From Aurelia coerulea (Eukaryota > Cnidaria > Scyphozoa > Semaeostomeae > Ulmaridae), in assembly GCA_039566865.1 (NCBI GenBank), contig CM076947.1:4223501-4287500 (forward strand): a DNA stretch of 64,000 nt, in the 5' to 3' direction. The position numbers and the translations under genes are program-made. This document shows, one piece after another, positions 51,781-62,505 of this stretch. The notes below the pieces were generated by a model. It was not told the DNA's origin, searched no databases, and saw only the letters and a list, made by a program, of their open reading frames with translations. How positions within the stretch are numbered: the first letter of the stretch is position 1; each line of letters starts with the position of its first letter.

Positions 51781-52320
51781 TATTTTTATAAGAAACTGCT
51801 CATAAGGAACTCAACTCTCAGATCGCCACAAAAAAAGAAAGTCCAGTGCTGGGAAAATAAGAAACTATTTACTTTGATTAAGGAAATCCTTGGCATACTT
51901 TTACTTTACTTTCATTTGTTTCCTGGTTCATATTACTCATAAGGCTCTTGAGTAATGTTTAAAATGTTACAGCCCTGAAGAAGTCCTGCATGGCAGGACG
52001 AAATATTGGCAAAAAAATAAATTAATCATATTTGCTGTTGTTTTTTGTCGTGCTGCGGTGTTTCTGCCTTTAAATTTATTCATTTTTTCGTCATCGCAAG
52101 CATCTTCGGATCCGGCAATCGACGTTGGTATCGTGGCCTTTACTTTTTCAAATTAATGTTTAAAACCCTGTGTTGCAATGTTCACGAAGGCATAGATAGT
52201 GAACATGAAGATTGTTATGGAGCATCTAAGAAACTCGTAAGAAACTCTGAGTACTGAAAATCTGAAAGTTTCAAGAAATTTTTAGTGCTGCCTATTGGCC
52301 CAATTTTTAGTTTCTTATGG
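51781..52320 (-). repeat. Dispersed TTTCTTA repeats, inverted copy of the 27.6-kb unit
   Basis: TTATTTTTATAAGAAACTGC, GTCCAGTGCTGGGAAAATA and GTTTCCTGGTTCATATTACTC are the reverse complement of 27,600-27,810. GAACATGAAGATTGTTATGG and AAACTCGTAAGAAACTCTGA at 52,200-52,250 match 27,560-27,610 inverted. Between them, 51,970-52,010 has CCTGAAGAAGTCCTGCATGG, a phrase often seen at the 3' end of LINE-type elements. Confidence 0.6.
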
Positions 52321-53030
52321 ACAAAATTTGTTTTACAAGAAAGTAATCAGTGAATTCACAATAATAAAGATCACAAAAAATGAAATTTATTCAAATGTAC
52401 TGAATTTCAGTTGGAATAAGGTTGAAAAAGCTACACTAGCTGTCACAATGCATTTAGATGTTATTCGTCGATCGATCAATCAAACTTGGTTAAAGCGTTG
52501 GACATTGCTGAGAAAAATGACTCATTGTATGAATTTGAGAATGTTTATCTGGGGCTGGGTTGTGGATTATTTAATTTTGAATCATGTAGCTATGTTAAAT
52601 ACTTTGGTTTTGTTCATGTTTGTCTTAATCCTATATCCTGAAGGGTGCATCACATGTTATGGTTTGGCTCGGCATGACCGGACTTGGAAGGATCCTGAGA
52701 CCTTACTTCGTCCAAGGAATATTGAATTCTAGGGAATACTTACGCATAGTGAGATACCATGTCATCAAGCGCGATTTCGCAAATCAAAACATCAACAATT
52801 TTACGTGGTGGCAGCAGAATTTCACCTTTTCGCGTCGCGTCGTCGTGGCGTGCAGACGTGGTTTTTGGAGCTCTCATATTTCCGAAAACTGACAGAAATG
52901 ATGTAAGATTTCCAAGCATCATTATCATCTGCCTTTACGAATTTAGTTTCTTTTTTATGTTTTTACAACTTATTTTTCCAATTCAATGGATAAGCTTGCG
53001 TCATCATCGGAGTGAATCCTTACAAACAAA
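52321..53030. other. No supported gene
   Basis: Frames on both strands at 52,340-52,930 overlap and show no domain. Confidence 0.35.
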
Positions 53031-53032
53031 TC

Positions 53033-53523
53033 ATGGAGCAAGAATTTAAAAAGATAGTGGAGATGTTGAAAAAGCAAGACGAAAACTTAAACAAGAGATT
53101 GGATGAGTTATCAAGCAAGATCGACAATGTAAATGCAGGGGAAGCTAAAAGTCATTGAGGATCGAGTCGACAGCTGCGAAAAGTCTTCAATTTTCATCAA
53201 CGAGCAGTACGAAAATAAAAAAAGACCACGGAAAACCTCATGAAGCATCAAATAAAATTAGAAGAGTCTAACACCGAGCTCACGAAAGAAGTTGCTGTCT
53301 TGAGAAAGGAACTGAACGTTCAACAAGGTCAACTAAATGAGTTACAACAATACAGCCGTCGTGAATGTTTAGAAATTAACGGAGTGCCGCCATCTGAAGA
53401 TGAGAACCCAGAAGATATCGCGATCAAAATTTTTAAAGAAATTGGCGTTGACGAACCCCAACCCTCTTTCTTGGACTTTCTTCTTTATTTCCTTTTCCTC
53501 TGTTTTCCCAACTGGCCTTCCTA
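53033..53523 (+). pseudogene. LINE ORF1-type coiled-coil fragment
   Basis: MEQEFKKIVEMLKKQDENLN then, after a stop and frame change near 53,155, KHQIKLEESNTELTKEVAVL, LRKELNVQQGQLNELQQY and SRRECLEINGVPPSED, ending IAIKIFKEIGVD. The coiled coil followed by 'QYSRR..LEI.G.P' is characteristic of ORF1 in L1-like and related non-LTR retrotransposons. It is truncated after about 150 residues. Confidence 0.7.
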
Positions 53524-53775
53524 ATTAGTTATTAGCAATTATAACAAATGAATAAAATTTTCGTGTAGTTAGTATTACAGCATTTATATATTCTTATTTC
53601 AGTAACCATGTCGTTGAGGGCAAATGGCTCGAAAGCTCATTATGAGTTATTTTCATTTGCCCTTTTCGGCACTTTTAGTAAGATAGATGTTTTTCATGTG
53701 CTGATACTTGTAAGCGTTCTTTCGTAGATATTATATCATCTTTTATATTAGACTATCATGTAAGTTTAGCTGAGA

Positions 53776-53812
53776 ATATTCATCAAAATCAAATCAAATC
53801 AAATCAAATCGG
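53776..53812 (+). repeat. (AAATC)n tract, probable LINE 3' tail
   Basis: Five or more copies of AAATC. It could be the 3' tail of a heavily deleted LINE copy starting with the ORF1 fragment at 53,033. Confidence 0.55.
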
Positions 53813-53814
53813 GA

Positions 53815-54115
53815 AGGCGCAACACCCCACACAAGCGACCAATCTCTGACTTATCTACGTGGACAGTTCCCTGGCAAGGTCATAGGCAAGCACGGTGATG
53901 TGTCTTGGCCCCCCAGATTGCCTGACTTCTGACTTAGCAATTTTAGAATTTTTCGCATGGGGTTACATCAAAAATAAAATTTGGAGCAAAATTGAAGAAT
54001 AGCCGAGCAATGTAGATGAGCTTTGAGCTGGAGTGTGAACTGCTCCCGCAAGACATGATTGTGAGGACCTTCGATGCTATGATTGAAAGATGCAGACGGT
54101 GTTTAAATTGCAATG
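53815..54115 (+). pseudogene. Mariner-like transposase C-terminal fragment
   Basis: Frames read YLRGQFPGKVIGKHGDVSWP-like sequence, then PPRLPDLT and, after a shift, EFFAWGYIKNKIWSKIEE. This is the 'FPGR.I...GD..WP.RSPDLT..DFFLWGYLK.K' C-terminal motif of an arthropod/cnidarian mariner-type transposase. The remainder decays through stops to KMQTVFKLQWK near 54,110. Two or more frame changes are present. Confidence 0.6.
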
Positions 54116-54640
54116 GAAACAACATAGATAATGAATTGTGTTGCAAAAGTAGAAATATGTCAAATTCTGTCTCAAATTAGATGTCACATGAAGATGCCTG
54201 CCTGCCAATAGAATCAACTGAAGACTTTTGGCTCCGCAGTTATGTGCTCTTGAAAATCCCATGCAACACCAAATTTGAGACAGACTTTAGTCAGAAATAA
54301 AAAATGACATCTTTTCATTCAAGAGGCGTGAAATTTCACTTAAGTTTTGTAATTGCATAGAATTGATTGATACCTTGTGTTCTTTATTGTCAAAAATTAT
54401 TTCTCCAACACAATTGTGAAAGATTTCAGGTCTCAAGAGGGCTTCTGTTGCGTAAGAAATGAAACGACAAAGTAATCCCACTTTTGCAAAAATTTCGGAA
54501 TATTCGATACAAATCAATTAGAAAGAAAGCACTATTGTTCATTTGAAAACAAATATTGTCAGTAAATGAAGTGCTGCTATTGAAACCTTTTAAAACTATA
54601 GACAACTTGTGCCTGACTCCCTTTTTAGTCTTGACGATAA
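54116..54640. other. No supported gene
   Basis: AT-rich. ATTAGATGTCACATGAAGATG at 54,176 resembles AATTAGATGTCACCTGCAAATG at 49,638, a short dispersed repeat. Confidence 0.35.
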
Positions 54641-54799
54641 CCTTATGTTTCGGAACTTATAACTCAAATAATGCTCAACCTACAATGAAAATTGAATTTA
54701 TGACATCTAAGCTAGCCTTTATGCAAGAAGACCGTCTATGCTTCAAAGTCCTATCATTTTTCAAAATGGCCCTATATTTGAACAAACGGGAGAACTTTC

Positions 54800-55045
54800 T
54801 TTGGAACACCAGGTAGTTGTTGCTATTAGCCATGGAAAAGGAGTTATTGCTGCATCCCATGCGACAAAATGGACATCAAGTGTTTTGCAGATTTTTGGGT
54901 GAACACATTGATATGATGGTGAACACGGCCAAGAAAAATTCATGATTATGTTTGCAAGATGGTGACCCCTCACAAAACAGTGCTCTTGCAAAGAAAGGAA
55001 TGAAGCCAGTCAACTCGGAGCTTGCCCCAAATCCTAGTGAACTGC
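54800..55045 (+). pseudogene. Tc1-type transposase fragment
   Basis: The plus strand reads VVVAISHGKGVIAASHATKW and, after frame changes, LQDGDPSQNSALAKKGMKPV. The 'QDGDPSQN' block is the second-Asp motif, also seen in the intact Tc1-type gene at 43,736-44,848 (WIQDGDPSQN). Only the middle of the catalytic domain remains. Confidence 0.6.
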
Positions 55046-55081
55046 TCGTAGATGAAAAAACTCGCTTTTTGAAAAAGTTAA

Positions 55082-55344
55082 TGGGCCAGGTCTAAAACGC
55101 GGACATCGCGGACATGTCTGCGCCATTTGCAAGTCCGAGTTTTAGGTTTCACATTGGGAAAAACCTAAAACGCGGACATAGCGGACATTTTCCAATTCTT
55201 CAAAATAAGGTGTTGATAACCACGTTTCCACGATCTTTATGCACACAGCTTCAAAGACAGCCACGGAGAGATAATTGTTGACAATTTTCTTCATGTCCCT
55301 GAAATCAATGTCCGTGTTTTAGGTTTTCACATGAGTGGAAAAAT
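55082..55344. repeat. Dispersed repeat with AAAACGCGGACATMGCGGACA motifs
   Basis: CTAAAACGCGGACATCGCGG at 55,091 and CCTAAAACGCGGACATAGCG at 55,164 are direct copies. The inverted form TGTCCGTGTTTTAGG is at 55,309. Related sequence is at 8,610-8,635. Probably a decayed inverted-repeat element. Confidence 0.55.
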
Positions 55345-55746
55345 AACATCTCCACGTCAGCAGTTCGTTCTCTTGGCGACAAACAGTTTGAGAAGCCAGA
55401 TGTCCTTCCTTTAACATCGGATCTTCTAAAGCTTGGAGATTATTTGAAGGAAGAGATACCAGCTTCAATGGGGAGGTTGATGTTGACTCCTTCGTTACAT
55501 GAATGGAGATTTTTGGCAGAGCTTACAGCATCGCCTCTTGTTATATTCAACAAACGTCGCGGTAATGAATGCAACAAACAGACAATTCAAGAGTTTGAAT
55601 CAAGACCGAAATGGTCAGATCGTCAAATGGAAGATGTCATCGACTCTCTACAACCATTAGAAAAGGAGCTGTGCAAACGGTACGTTTGTCTTTTGAGAAC
55701 TGTAGTTTCAAACTGTGTTGATTCTATCCAAAGCAACTTTTCATAG
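55345..55746 (+). pseudogene. Tyrosine-recombinase-like transposon ORF fragment
   Basis: The frame runs from about 55,345 (SAVRSLGDKQFEKPDVLPLT) through LLKLGDYLKEEIPASMGRLM and EWRFLAELTASPLVIFNKRR to GNECNKQTIQEFESRPKW and LQPLEKELCKRY, ending at 55,746. The 'LAE.TL..LI.FNKRRG.E.....+..+..RP.W' block belongs to a family of repeat-encoded tyrosine-recombinase-like proteins. The catalytic R-H-R-Y part is absent. It may belong with the N-terminal type fragment at 9.4-9.7 kb. Confidence 0.5.
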
Positions 55747-56496
55747 CAACTTTTGCAGTGCAATCAGTGACCACCTGATATCGAACAGGGTTTAATTTCT
55801 GTCTTTATCTTCAATCTTTTGATTTTGTTTTGATTTTTTTGCTGCAACCATCTGTGATTGAAAACTGTCTTTCATACATGACTTACTAATATATTTGGTG
55901 AAATTGCAGCTCTTTAATGAATTTGACTGGAAGAAAGTCCCCGAAAAACAACAAAAATTATATTTCATCTTGAGCCATGACAAGTTAATAATTAGCTAAT
56001 TAGATATTCCAGTTAAGTTATGACAATCTTCAGTTATGAATCATGATTAAACTTGTCATGGAATTTTCTTCACTCAATTGTCAATTTAAATCTACGTAAA
56101 AATGGAAATATTTGTCATTTACCTGTCGGTCAAATTTACAATTCAATAAATGCATTAAATTTGTCTAATTTACAGACATACCTCTCTGCCTTCAGCAAAA
56201 TCACAGAAAAAAGTCATGTATGAACGCATCTCTATAATTTCTTAGAAAAGCATGAAATTAATGGGATTTTTGTGGATGTTTGGACACTCAAACCCAGGTG
56301 CACCTCAACTTAAGCCCATTGAACAGCATACCCTCAACATGTTGTGTAACCCCTTTCAAGCAAGTTAGGCTTGATAATTAGAAAAATGTGTAAAATCTAA
56401 TGGTTTCATTCAAGAAGGGAATACCCTCTGAAAACATAGATATAAAATGCAAAACAAGGCTGACCAGAAACGCTCTTCCTTCCCGTCTTGTGCAAG
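55747..56496. other. No supported gene
   Basis: AT-rich with no frame or repeat that I can support. Confidence 0.4.
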
Positions 56497-56655
56497 ATGG
56501 CGTCTGCGCCTGAAAGCTACGGCTGCGCAGTTGATGCCCCGATCTCATCGGCAGCGGCCATTTCACGTCATGAAAACATTTGGAGCGACAAGGCAGGCCC
56601 CGGACGACAGCAAAGCTGTCTTGCAGCACAGAAATTCGTCCGAGAAGATGCATGA
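56497..56655 (+). CDS. Possible short first exon, 52 aa
   Basis: CAAGATGG is a good start context, and the frame MASAPESYGCAVDAPISSAA then SRHENIWSDKAGPGRQQSCL runs to a TGA at 56,653. It is markedly more GC-rich than its surroundings, with several CpGs. No domain. It may be a first exon or a chance frame. Confidence 0.25.
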   Translation: MASAPESYGCAVDAPISSAAAISRHENIWSDKAGPGRQQSCLAAQKFVREDA

Positions 56656-57330
56656 ACCCAAGAAATGACTGGAATTTGACACAAAAAAACATATCAGAAA
56701 AAACTCTTTTGCAGAAAAACTGGCCCCTGCCCCAAAAAAAGTCTTGGTGGAGTGAAATTACAGAATGCAATGAACATGGTGCACCAGGTGAGTTTCCCAG
56801 GAAAATTTGCAAAGTTTGCCAAAAATTGTCTTAGTTCGTGCAAGTGACGACCGGGAGAAATTTCTACAGAATGGCTACTTTGACATCAAACATGCACGAT
56901 TTTAATCTGTTGCGATTTAAAGTCAAGTGCAGACGTCCAGAGATTGGTGAAATATGTTAGATGTCGATTTCCATTTTGTCATTGCCCCTCGTCATCTCGT
57001 ACAAACAGGCCATACACAAATTTGTTATCTACAATGTTAATGCTTTGACACCATGCCCAGAACATATCCGCCTTTCTGCTATAAAAGAAAAAAATTCCTA
57101 CCCTGCCCCAAAAGGAGACTGGTAAATTTGCAAAATGAATATATAAGTGATTGGTGGTCTGCACTTCCATTCTTTGGGAAAATTTGCAAAGTACCGTTTT
57201 TTGCAATTCAAAAATTGACTTTTTGAGCCATTGCTTAGGCCCATTTGACCATATTTTTGTGATGGAATCACATGAAGATAGGCCTCTACTATAGGCACAT
57301 TTTTTTCAATAATTTGTTTTGAGTGGGCAG
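56656..57330. other. No supported gene
   Basis: Nothing readable. TTTGCAAAATTTGC-like phrases recur on both strands near 56,800, 57,125 and 57,180. Confidence 0.35.
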
Positions 57331-57490
57331 GCACGAGACCCCTAGTTTAACGTCCCTTCCAAAGGACGGCGAAGTGAGTTGCGAAGTCAACCCTCCGAGG
57401 TCACCCATCCGGAGTTTGACCTCACTCGACTGAGCTTAACTTCAGTCTCCTAACGGTAACTGATTAAGCCGCTCGGCCACTCACCCTACA
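57331..57490 (-). repeat. SINE remnant with tRNA-like and 5S-like motifs
   Basis: On the minus strand GTGAGTGGCCGAGCGGCTTA (near 57,480-57,465) contains an A-box-like TGGCCGAGCGG as in Leu/Ser tRNAs. GAAGTTAAGC and GGATGGGTGACC (57,410-57,399) recall the 5S rRNA internal promoter region. GGGACGTTAAAC (57,356-57,345) is a conserved SINE core phrase in many invertebrates. It is not a functional tRNA or 5S gene: the flanking stems are absent. Confidence 0.6.
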
Positions 57491-58131
57491 TGTCTTCATC
57501 CGATCTGAAGTCAAAAAAGCTTTATTTTGAAATGTTCGCAAGGGCATACTAGGCCTACAGGTAATGAACATGAAGAAACTTTGAGTAATCAATATCAGAA
57601 TTAGTTATAAGAAACATTCAGTTCTGGCCCAACTTCTTAGTTTCTTATACAAAATATGCATATTTGACAGTTACCAAATTTCTCATCATGAACACGATTA
57701 CTGCGCATATCTATTATCCATATAGCTAACTTCTCTATATATGGATGTGTAATACATGGTATAACACATGTCTTCACACTAGCAAAAATCTGTATCAAGT
57801 CAGTCTATGATACTGGATCTTTTGTCAAAACCTTACATCAAATTGATTGGCTCCAATTAACACATCTAAATGAATATGCACATCAGGGCTTCGTGTAAAA
57901 GGGAGCAGAAATTTATTGCTCTAGAGCCATGTGATGGTTGCCCTGGATAATTGCAAAATATTTGTGAAAGAGTCTTGTCATATTTCAATTTTCTGACAAA
58001 AAGATCCTACCTTTATCAAATTAGCATTGATGTGGCAGTTGATAGAAATTGAGGCTAGCAAACATAAGAGAGACAGCGCAACACTCTGCTTTTGAGTTTA
58101 GAACTTCCACTCCTCTGTGGGACATTTCTTA
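57491..58131. other. Gene-free, with a TTTCTTA repeat fragment
   Basis: GAACATGAAGAAACTTTGAG and CTTCTTAGTTTCTTATACAA at 57,568-57,655 belong to the dispersed TTTCTTA family. Otherwise no signal. Confidence 0.45.
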
Positions 58132-59476
58132 GTAGGGGAGACCGGGGACAATTGTAACACTTTTTGGAAAATCAGCCGTAACATCTAAATAACAGTCAAT
58201 AGCGTCCTTGGGGGTAGATAATATTATACTTGCATCTGTTGGAATGAGATAGAAGTAAGTTTCATTCACGCAGAACCAAATTTTGTGTCATCGTGAAAGT
58301 TTTAAAACCAGTGGTCAAGTGTTACGATTGCCCCGTAACACGGGGCGATTGTAACACATGGTTGGGGCAATTGTAACACATCTTTAAAATCAGTACAGAG
58401 AATCATTCACCGGCTATTTTTGTTTCTCAACATAGAACATATGAATGCTAAGTATCCACTCATCTCTTCATCTGTAGTGAGAGCAGAGATTTTGAAGCTA
58501 ATATAGGGAAAAAGTAATTATTGGCCCAAAGCCTTTTCTTGATCCTTTGAAAATACCCTTGTGTGGGGATTGTAGCCCGCTTTTGGAGCTTCCATATTTC
58601 TTAATTTATTGCAATACCTTGACAGGGTTACGTGACATAAATTCATCTTTTTGGCAATGCATCGTACAGATTTTGCCTGATTTAAAACGCATCGTGCTGC
58701 CTCTGGCAGTAAATGCAGATTTTTTCCTCGGTTTGTTATCCGTTTTCTGCTACGAACCATGTTTAAGATAAATGAAAATACAAAAGATCTTTGATGTGAA
58801 ACATTCCAATTCATCATCCCTCCCCTGAGGCTGGCAAAATGTGCACTATACGTTGGAAAGCTTGCATTATTTCAGATCTCTAGACTTGTTGTTTCTTTGT
58901 CATAAAGCTCGATGAATCAATTGAACAAATGAATCAATTGTGAGAAAAAGGAATCCAGCTCAAAGGAATTATTGTTTAAAAGTTTCAAAAATTCAACTCT
59001 ATAATACTGAATGGATGCATGCTGTTCGCATCGAATAGAAATTGAATCAAGACCAAGCCATCGGTCAGCTTACACCGGGGCAATTGTAACAGCGTGTTAG
59101 AATTGCCCCTGACCTGGTCAGCTTTCATTATACCCCATTTTCGGATCTCATAAGCTGTGGAGCTTGAAAGTTTTAACTTAGCTTTGATCCTAAATAGATG
59201 TCATAGCTGTCATGGGAAAATGAAATTTTTTACTCCAGAGCAAAATCTCTCAGACAAAAATATACATTGGAAGTGCGTTGTTACTTTTGTGCTCAAAAAC
59301 ATGTTTTCCCCCGATAATTTCACAAACTTGGATGAATATTCCTGTATCGCAAGTCATATTTAGAGGGTTAGAATGAGCATGTTCTGTGCAAAAATCAGAT
59401 TTATTGCACTTTTCTGCTGGGCACGAGAGCCAGTGTTACAATTGCCCCGTGTTACAATTGTCCCCGGTCTTTCTAC
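58132..59476. mobile_element. Internally deleted pogo-like element, GGGGACAATTGTAACA ends
   Basis: Left AGTAGGGGAGACCGGGGACA and right TGTCCCCGGTCTTTCTACT are inverted, with ACAATTGTAACAC just inside. Subterminal copies of GGGGCAATTGTAACA recur at 58,330-58,382, 59,077-59,110 and 59,430-59,460. It contains only a pogo/psq-type DNA-binding segment (58,518-58,757, minus) and lacks the DDE domain, so it is non-autonomous. The exact target duplication is unclear. Confidence 0.75.
58518..58757 (-). pseudogene. Pogo/psq-type helix-turn-helix N-terminus of a transposase
   Basis: MVRSRKRITNRGKNLHLLPE, AARCVLNQAKSVRCIAKKMN and LCHVTLSRYCNKLR, then GYNPHTRVFSKDQEKALGQ-stop. This is the basic start and HTH (psq/CENP-B type) of pogo-like transposases, with the usual GYNP..VFS.DQE..L link to the next domain. 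It ends there; the CENP-B and DDE parts are deleted. Such a protein could still bind its element's ends. Confidence 0.75.
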
Positions 59477-60225
59477 TTTCAATGTCAGAGGACTTTTGAA
59501 ATATCATCAAATACTAGCAAGTACTGTAATTCAATGTTATGATTTCCAAACTGTGCCAGGTGCAAAACTGACTTTTCCTCAATTCGTTGTAGGTTTATCA
59601 TCATCAGGACAATGAACCCCATGGAGTTTGCAACCAAATAGATTTGACAAGAAAGTAAAACATGTTTTTTTAACGTTTTTGACATTGTTCAGTTGTGATT
59701 GATGGTTGTAAGTTGAACTCTAGACTTCTCCAAAGAAGAAATAAAAAGGGAAATGTATGATTCAACTGTATGCAACATACGTATATTTTTTATAAGAAAC
59801 CGCTTATAAGAAACAAAAGGCTCAAGATTTTGAAAGTTAAGAAACAACCCTACCTGAATTTAAAAAGCAAAGAAGCTCTTGTAATTTGCAGTGTTTTAAG
59901 TTTCCTATCACACTCGAAAATATTTTGACACTGTACAGTTAAAGCAACTGTTTTCTGGGTAATTTCTGGGCAAAATTCCCTGGCTTTCAAGGATTCCTAG
60001 GATAAACAAAGGTGGGGGAAAAGAGCCAAATTCCTAGGACAGCTGAGAAATAGTGGAATATAATGAAATTTTTTGGGAACATTTCCCAGCTCTTTGGGTA
60101 CTGATTCCCAGCTTCCTGGAAAACAGAATTCCCAGCTTGAAATTTGTTTTGATGAAAAGGTTAAGGAAACTGGGGAATCCTAGGAAATCCTAGCTTTCCC
60201 AGTTATCTCACCAGCGTTTTTGGTA
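59477..60225. other. Gene-free; TTTCTTA repeat and ATTCCCAGCTT repeats
   Basis: 59,785-59,950 (TATAAGAAACCGCTTATAAG, AAGAAACAACCCTACCTGAA) is the inverse of 43,395-43,555. 59,965-60,200 has diverged direct repeats of TTCCCAGC / TTCCTAGG without coding potential. Confidence 0.55.
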
Positions 60226-61117
60226 CGGCTTGTGTAAAACGCAGGTCATACAGGTTAAGAAAACATGGGTTAAATCATGGGGGTTCAAAATGGTGGCCAT
60301 GGGCACACTGGCTTTAGGCCCTCCGCCGTTTGCACAAGGGGTTCGCGGAAAGGGTTCGTTTGGCCGTTGGTTGGATTGAAAGACAGGACCCCTTGAGTTT
60401 TTGGTAACAAGTTGCTGTGTGTTTCAAACAAAAATGCGTTGCCAAAATAATGAAAAATGTATGCCTATCTTACTTTTTGTCTGATATGGCAATGCGCATA
60501 TTTCCGCTCTGTTGTGGTATGGTAAAACAAAACTCACGAAATGCTTAAAGAACCTTTCACTAAATACAACGAAAATTTGAGAAGGCTGTGAAACTGCAGA
60601 AACCTTTGATACCCATGACATGGTATTTTTAACATTTTGCAAAAAGCAGCTACAAGCAGCTAAACGCTTAAAAAGAGTCTGCCTGCATGAGGTATTGGTT
60701 TCCCAAAACCCTCTTTGATAGATAGGTGTTCTACTTGACTGATCCAATGCTTAAAATTTCTTAGAAAACTAACAATGATCTGGACAAATTTAGTTCTTGA
60801 TTACAAAATGTCAATTCCAACATACAGCATTTTGAAATAGATTTTATTATGCTGGAGAGGTTTCCGGGGTTTCCCCTAGCAACAAATCTCATTATGTGGA
60901 CAAATTATAATTTGCATTCAAAATTTCCCAAATCAAATGATCGTCGAGACTATGAAGGTTTCTTATCACAATGTAGCCAGGTAACCTTTGGACTATCATA
61001 CTTAAAACATCAGTAGGCTGTAAGCCGAAAGCCAGTATGCCCATGGCCTCTAGTTTTGACCCGCACAATTTAACCCGCGTTTTCTTAACCTGCATGACCT
61101 GCGTTTTACACAAGCCG
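60226..61117. mobile_element. Inverted-repeat element, CGGCTTGTGTAAAACGCAGG ends, 892 bp
   Basis: About 90-bp imperfect inverted repeats: CGGCTTGTGTAAAACGCAGG, CAGGTTAAGAAAAC, GGCCATGGGCA and CTGGCTT on the left have inverse counterparts at 61,027-61,117. No protein is recognised in the interior. No clear target duplication. Confidence 0.7.
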
Positions 61118-61134
61118 CAGACCAAGGGTGCCTA

Positions 61135-61268
61135 CCTTGTAGGAAGTCTTCTCAAGGTTTTGGAAAGCGAAGCAGACAACGCTTTGTCTTGGCTCAACCA
61201 AAATGAAATGATTGCTAACCCTAACAAATTCCATGCACTTTTTGTTAAAAAACGACCAGACAAACACC
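61135..61268 (+). pseudogene. LINE reverse transcriptase fragment
   Basis: VGSLLKVLESEADNALSWLN, then QNEMIANPNKFHALFVKK. This corresponds to the end of the LINE RT palm/thumb ('L..D...L..W...N.M..NP.KF..L'). About 45 residues, no catalytic motif. Confidence 0.6.
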
Positions 61269-61324
61269 TGTGGAGGCAAAGGCTCCATTTCTTTGATTGG
61301 CTGATGCGCTGACACACCCTAAAA

Positions 61325-62076
61325 ATGTTCACACCTTTAAGGCCAATGCCGTTGGACAATATGAGGTCACAGGATGGGAAAGGCCCACTTTTGGCCGGTT
61401 TTTACCCCTTCCCTCTAAAAAAGCCCAGTGTAAAACCTGTTACAAAATTTTCAAAATTACGCCAGTCTAAAATTTATGCAAGCATTTTATGGTTTAAACA
61501 TAGGATAGACACTTGGAAAGCAGCAAATATTGGAAAATTTGTGAAACAAACAACTACTAAAATTCCATCGGGACCTACTTTGCAGTATTATGTATGGAGA
61601 TGACAAAAAATTAAAACAATGACTAACAAATAATGCATAAATAAATGGATATGATTGTTCTAATCTGTATATTTTATATCCTTAGGGGCAAAAATTACAC
61701 TTCTACAAGACGCATGTTACCGGTGTGTACTCCCATGGGCAGATAATGTCTTATCAGTACATTGATTGCCAAGGATGGTCACATGATTCTGACCTCATGT
61801 TGAACCTCTTGCTCAGATCACTGGTTTCCTTGTCAACGGTATGCGCAAAAATATATTATCTAGTCAATTGGTTCTGAAAATAATTTGTATGTGCTACTTA
61901 GGATAGGATAAAGATTGCCCTATATTTAGTAAGGAACGTTGTTTATACAACTTCATTGACTTTTAACTTCATTTTTGATGATTCATTTAAAATGCTTCAA
62001 TGGCAATATTTTATTGACTGAAGCTTAAGACTAAAGGAAAGATGATCGGAAATTTGGAAAGAGCGGCTCTTTCCGC
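61325..62076. other. Unassigned; one possible short frame
   Basis: The plus frame to 61,603 (SKIYASILWFKHRIDTWKA, then IPSGPTLQYYVWR-stop) has coding-like composition but no family I know. After it, ACCGGTGTGTACTCCCATGG at 61,719 resembles the terminus of the next MITE. Otherwise no signal. Confidence 0.3.
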
Positions 62077-62505
62077 GGGGTACTCCCATTATGGCCTAAC
62101 AGGGGGGTCCAGTCGGTTTGAGGGTCTTACAGAATGGCTACCGAATGGCCCTTTTTGTCAAACTCATACTACCAATTGGGGGTATTCCAAGATTCTTGGC
62201 CAGTTATAAGATTTCAACTTAGTAGGTTCTTCTGCATGGCAATAAGGTTGTTGCAGTAATAATGATCATTGAATCTAAAGTTTTCTTCCTTTGTTCAATC
62301 AGTTTTTACAATAGAAAATTTTGAAAAACTGCATAAAAATTTCGCTACCAGAAACTATCAAATGACCCAGTTTTACTCCACGAACTTCCATTTGGGGGTG
62401 TCTGTAAAAAGGTACTATCATTTGAAGGTATTTTATCAAAATTTTTGCTTTGGCCCTTATTAACCCGGACTGGACCACCCTGTCAGGCCACAATGGGAGT
62501 ACCCC
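62077..62505. mobile_element. 429-bp MITE with GGGGTACTCCCATT ends
   Basis: GGGGTACTCCCATTATGGCC, then AACAGGGGGGTCCAGTC on the left; inverse GACTGGACCACCCTGTCAGG, then CACAATGGGAGTACCCC on the right. The arms are about 40 bp. No coding content. Confidence 0.8.

Noticed and set aside
57399..57479. Functional tRNA or 5S rRNA gene on the minus strand
   Set aside because: Only promoter-like motifs match; acceptor stem, anticodon arm and 5S flanking helices are absent.
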